Assembly (NCBI GenBank): GCA_929200455.1
Contig: CAKMZR010000069.1
Location: forward strand, 1-7,938
DNA from: an uncultured Alphaproteobacteria bacterium
GTDB taxonomy: Bacteria; Pseudomonadota; Alphaproteobacteria; CAKMZR01
Reading direction: 5' to 3'
DNA: 7,938 nt
Shown here: positions 6,218-7,938 of the stretch, in pieces
How the letters are laid out: every line of letters starts with the position of its first letter
Position numbering within the stretch: the first letter of the stretch is position 1
Position numbers and translations under genes: made by a program
The notes under the pieces: generated by a model
Told to the model about the DNA's origin: nothing
The model's database searches: none
Seen by the model: the letters and a program-made list of their open reading frames with translations, nothing else

Positions 6218-7246
6218 TCAACGTGGAACAAAAAATTGTACACCCCACCATATCGTACCCTTACCTTGCACCTGACCCGTGCAATTCAATCGTGAACGAC
6301 CGCGCTTCAATGGCGACGCAAATACAGGCGAAAATCCTTCTCTCTCACCCAAGCCCTCAACTTCTAAACGACCTTGCCGTGAGTGAAAACATAACATATT
6401 CACACTCCGACTGTCCCAATCCTTATCAAACCATACACGAACATCCGGCGGATTCTCATCCTCCCTCACCAACGAACGGTACTCCACCTTACCCAAGGGC
6501 AACGCCAACGTCGACAATATCAAACGCAACCGCCTCTCGTCACTGTAATTTCTCGTCATGCCAAAACTTGGCAGATAAAAACGATTGTAACGACGATTAA
6601 ACGCTCCGGAATGCTGACCCATTCCCACCCGAAAACCCGCTCCATACGCCATACGCTCAACACCTACACTCGCAAGACCAAACGGATAAGAAAAAAGATA
6701 GACTTCCTCTCCCAACTCCTCCTTCATCTTCTCACGCGACGCCTTCAAATTTTCCATCACCTCTTCTGCCGGAAGCTTCGTCAAATTCGTAAGACCCAGT
6801 CCTTGCGAACCCACCTCCACCAAACCACTCGATACCATCTCTCGCAAAAAATCCCACGACAAAGAACCACGCGTCCCCACCTTGCCCACAGGCACAAAAA
6901 CCGTAAGCGGGAATCCATAACGTCGAAAAATTTCCCAGCCCTTCTCAAACGTCGGCGAAGAACCAGACCACATCAACGATACCGTTCGCAAAGGCAACGT
7001 CTCATCCCCATTGCTCAGACGCTCCACCAACTCACCCAACGGCAACACATTGTAATTCTCCTCGCTCAAAATCTCCAAATGCTCTTCCAACTCATCAAGG
7101 CGTATACCAGAATTGCCCGCACGATCTCCAAAACCAAAATAATTCAATGCCACTCCAGAAGGCAAAAAATCATAGGACACCGCTTCCCCACTCAAAAAAA
7201 CAATTCCCAAAATTACATGAAAAAAAACGCGAAAATATCTCTTCAT
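6218..7246 (-). CDS. Exported NodB-like (polysaccharide deacetylase family) protein lacking catalytic residues
   Basis: The fold is that of NodB/carbohydrate esterase 4 enzymes, which remove acetyl groups from cell-envelope sugars using an Asp-His-His metal site. From ATG 7246 it has 342 residues with an N-terminal signal or anchor (about 1-24, MKRYFRVFFHVILGIVFL). The framework is clear: SGIRLDELEEHLEIL, NYNVLPLGELVERL, RRYGFPLTVFVPVG, YLFSYPFG and a C-terminal domain ending GRSRLNCTG...WWGVQFFVPR. That domain recalls a Rhodospirillales subgroup of the family. However, the TFDDG/TIDD motif is SLMWSGSS (residues 90-97) and the H-x3-H motif is VGSQGLGL (145-152), with Gln148 and Leu152 where the histidines should be. 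The frame is intact, so this looks like a pseudoenzyme rather than a broken gene. A GTG at 7273, overlapping the uvrB stop by eight bases, is an alternative start but would put nine acidic residues before the signal. Confidence 0.8.
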   Translation of the reverse strand: MKRYFRVFFHVILGIVFLSGEAVSYDFLPSGVALNYFGFGDRAGNSGIRLDELEEHLEILSEENYNVLPLGELVERLSNGDETLPLRTVSLMWSGSSPTFEKGWEIFRRYGFPLTVFVPVGKVGTRGSLSWDFLREMVSSGLVEVGSQGLGLTNLTKLPAEEVMENLKASREKMKEELGEEVYLFSYPFGLASVGVERMAYGAGFRVGMGQHSGAFNRRYNRFYLPSFGMTRNYSDERRLRLILSTLALPLGKVEYRSLVREDENPPDVRVWFDKDWDSRSVNMLCFHSRQGRLEVEGLGEREGFSPVFASPLKRGRSRLNCTGQVQGKGTIWWGVQFFVPR

Positions 7247-7265
7247 CTCATCTACAACCTCATCC

Positions 7266-7938
7266 TCAACCACGCCTCCGAGACTTCCCCCTCAGCCCTC
7301 CGCCCAAAGGTACCCCCTTCTTGCCTGTGTTCAATCCCACAACGCCTCCCAACAACTCACTCGCAATACGCCAGTTCACTCCAGACGCATGAATAGGAAG
7401 ATCAAAATCTTTACCCTCAGATCTCAACAACTCATCCCGGTACAACGCCGCAGACTCAAAGTCCAAACCAGACGCAGATTCCTCCATCGCAGAACGTACC
7501 TTCTCAAGATAATCCTTCAACAATGTCCGCATCCATGCCTCCTCTCGATTGCCCTCCGACAAATCATCTCCACGACCCTCCGCATCATAAGCCACACCCA
7601 ATATCCCCGCCACATCCTTCACCACACTCGTCGGCTCAATCCCATGCTCCTCATTGTACCTCCGCTGCAACTCTCGGCGACGCTCCGTCTCACTCAAGGC
7701 ATACTCTAACGATTCCGTCATCTTGTCCGCATACAAAATCACACGACCCTCCTTATGACGTGCCGCCCTCCCCATCGTCTGCACAAGCGAACGCTTAGAA
7801 CGCAAAAAACCTTCCTTGTCCGCATCCAATATCGCCACAAGAGCACACTCCGGGATATCCAATCCCTCTCGCAAAAGATTAATCCCCACCAACACATCAA
7901 ACACTCCAAGACGCAAATCCCTTATAATCTCTACCCTC
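7266..7938 (-). CDS. uvrB: Excinuclease ABC subunit B (UvrB), C-terminal part
   Basis: UvrB is the damage-verifying helicase-like subunit of the UvrABC nucleotide excision repair system. Only the last 223 residues or so are in the window; the frame stays open through the right edge, where RVEIIRD precedes LRLGVFDVLVG. Helicase motif V (GINLLREGLDIPE), DADKEGFLRS and motif VI (QTMGRAARHKEGRVILYAD) are intact, followed by the linker (ETERRRELQRRYNEEHGI) and the C-terminal UVR motif that binds UvrC (AMEESASGLDFESAALYRDEL). A basic, glycine-rich tail (GLRGKSRRRG) ends the protein. The TTG at 7916 is an internal leucine, not the start. The stop at 7268-7266 lies about 20 bases before the start of the deacetylase-like gene, so the two are probably co-transcribed. 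The visible part shows no damage. Confidence 0.96.
   Translation of the reverse strand, partial: RVEIIRDLRLGVFDVLVGINLLREGLDIPECALVAILDADKEGFLRSKRSLVQTMGRAARHKEGRVILYADKMTESLEYALSETERRRELQRRYNEEHGIEPTSVVKDVAGILGVAYDAEGRGDDLSEGNREEAWMRTLLKDYLEKVRSAMEESASGLDFESAALYRDELLRSEGKDFDLPIHASGVNWRIASELLGGVVGLNTGKKGVPLGGGLRGKSRRRG

Noticed and set aside
6199..6243. A 15-residue N-terminal extension of the YejA-type protein from ATG 6243.
   Set aside because: It would overlap the end of the deacetylase-like gene and place polar, charged residues before the signal peptide, whereas ATG 6198 has a well-placed AAGGA.
7914..7916. TTG as a start codon of a separate short protein.
   Set aside because: The frame continues upstream as RVEIIRD, which matches the usual UvrB sequence, so the TTG is an internal leucine of a truncated-by-window gene.

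Overview
The window reads as part of an alphaproteobacterial chromosome, probably from the Rhodospirillales or a neighbouring order. The strongest taxonomic marker is FlaF, a flagellin-assembly regulator largely confined to Alphaproteobacteria. A polysaccharide-deacetylase-like protein with the C-terminal domain I associate with Rhodospirillales, and a YejA-type binding protein, agree with this. Genus and lifestyle cannot be read from the sequence. All seven recognisable genes lie on the minus strand. The base composition is strongly asymmetric: the plus strand is C- and A-rich and poor in G, so the mRNAs are rich in G and U. This suggests a long leading-strand segment under strong replication-linked bias.

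In transcriptional order (high to low coordinates) the layout is as follows. (1) Positions 7938-7266 hold the C-terminal third of uvrB (nucleotide excision repair), cut by the window edge. (2) Positions 7246-6218 hold an exported NodB-like protein whose metal-binding and catalytic residues have all been replaced, so it is probably a pseudoenzyme. (3) Positions 6198-4375 hold an exported YejA-type peptide-binding protein. These three are packed within about 20 bases of each other and look like one operon. (4) A 128-base gap contains a candidate sigma-54 promoter and a purine-rich leader. (5) Positions 4246-2519 hold a flagellin/FlgL-type filament protein with two Ig-like domains inserted in its middle. 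(6) Nineteen bases on, flaF (2499-1984) has an extended C-terminus. (7) A 179-base gap holds a candidate terminator, a candidate sigma-70 promoter and a G-tract-rich leader. (8) gatC (1804-1508) and gatA (1505-9), two bases apart, encode subunits of the tRNA-dependent amidotransferase; gatB is not in the window and could follow off the left edge.

Functionally these are three modules: envelope/peptide handling attached to a DNA-repair gene, a flagellar filament unit with its own regulator, and a housekeeping aminoacyl-tRNA module. No RNA gene, CRISPR array, insertion sequence or prophage was seen. The most unusual items are the active-site-dead deacetylase, the domain-inserted flagellin, the strand asymmetry, and the G-tract cluster at the predicted 5' end of the gatCA transcript.
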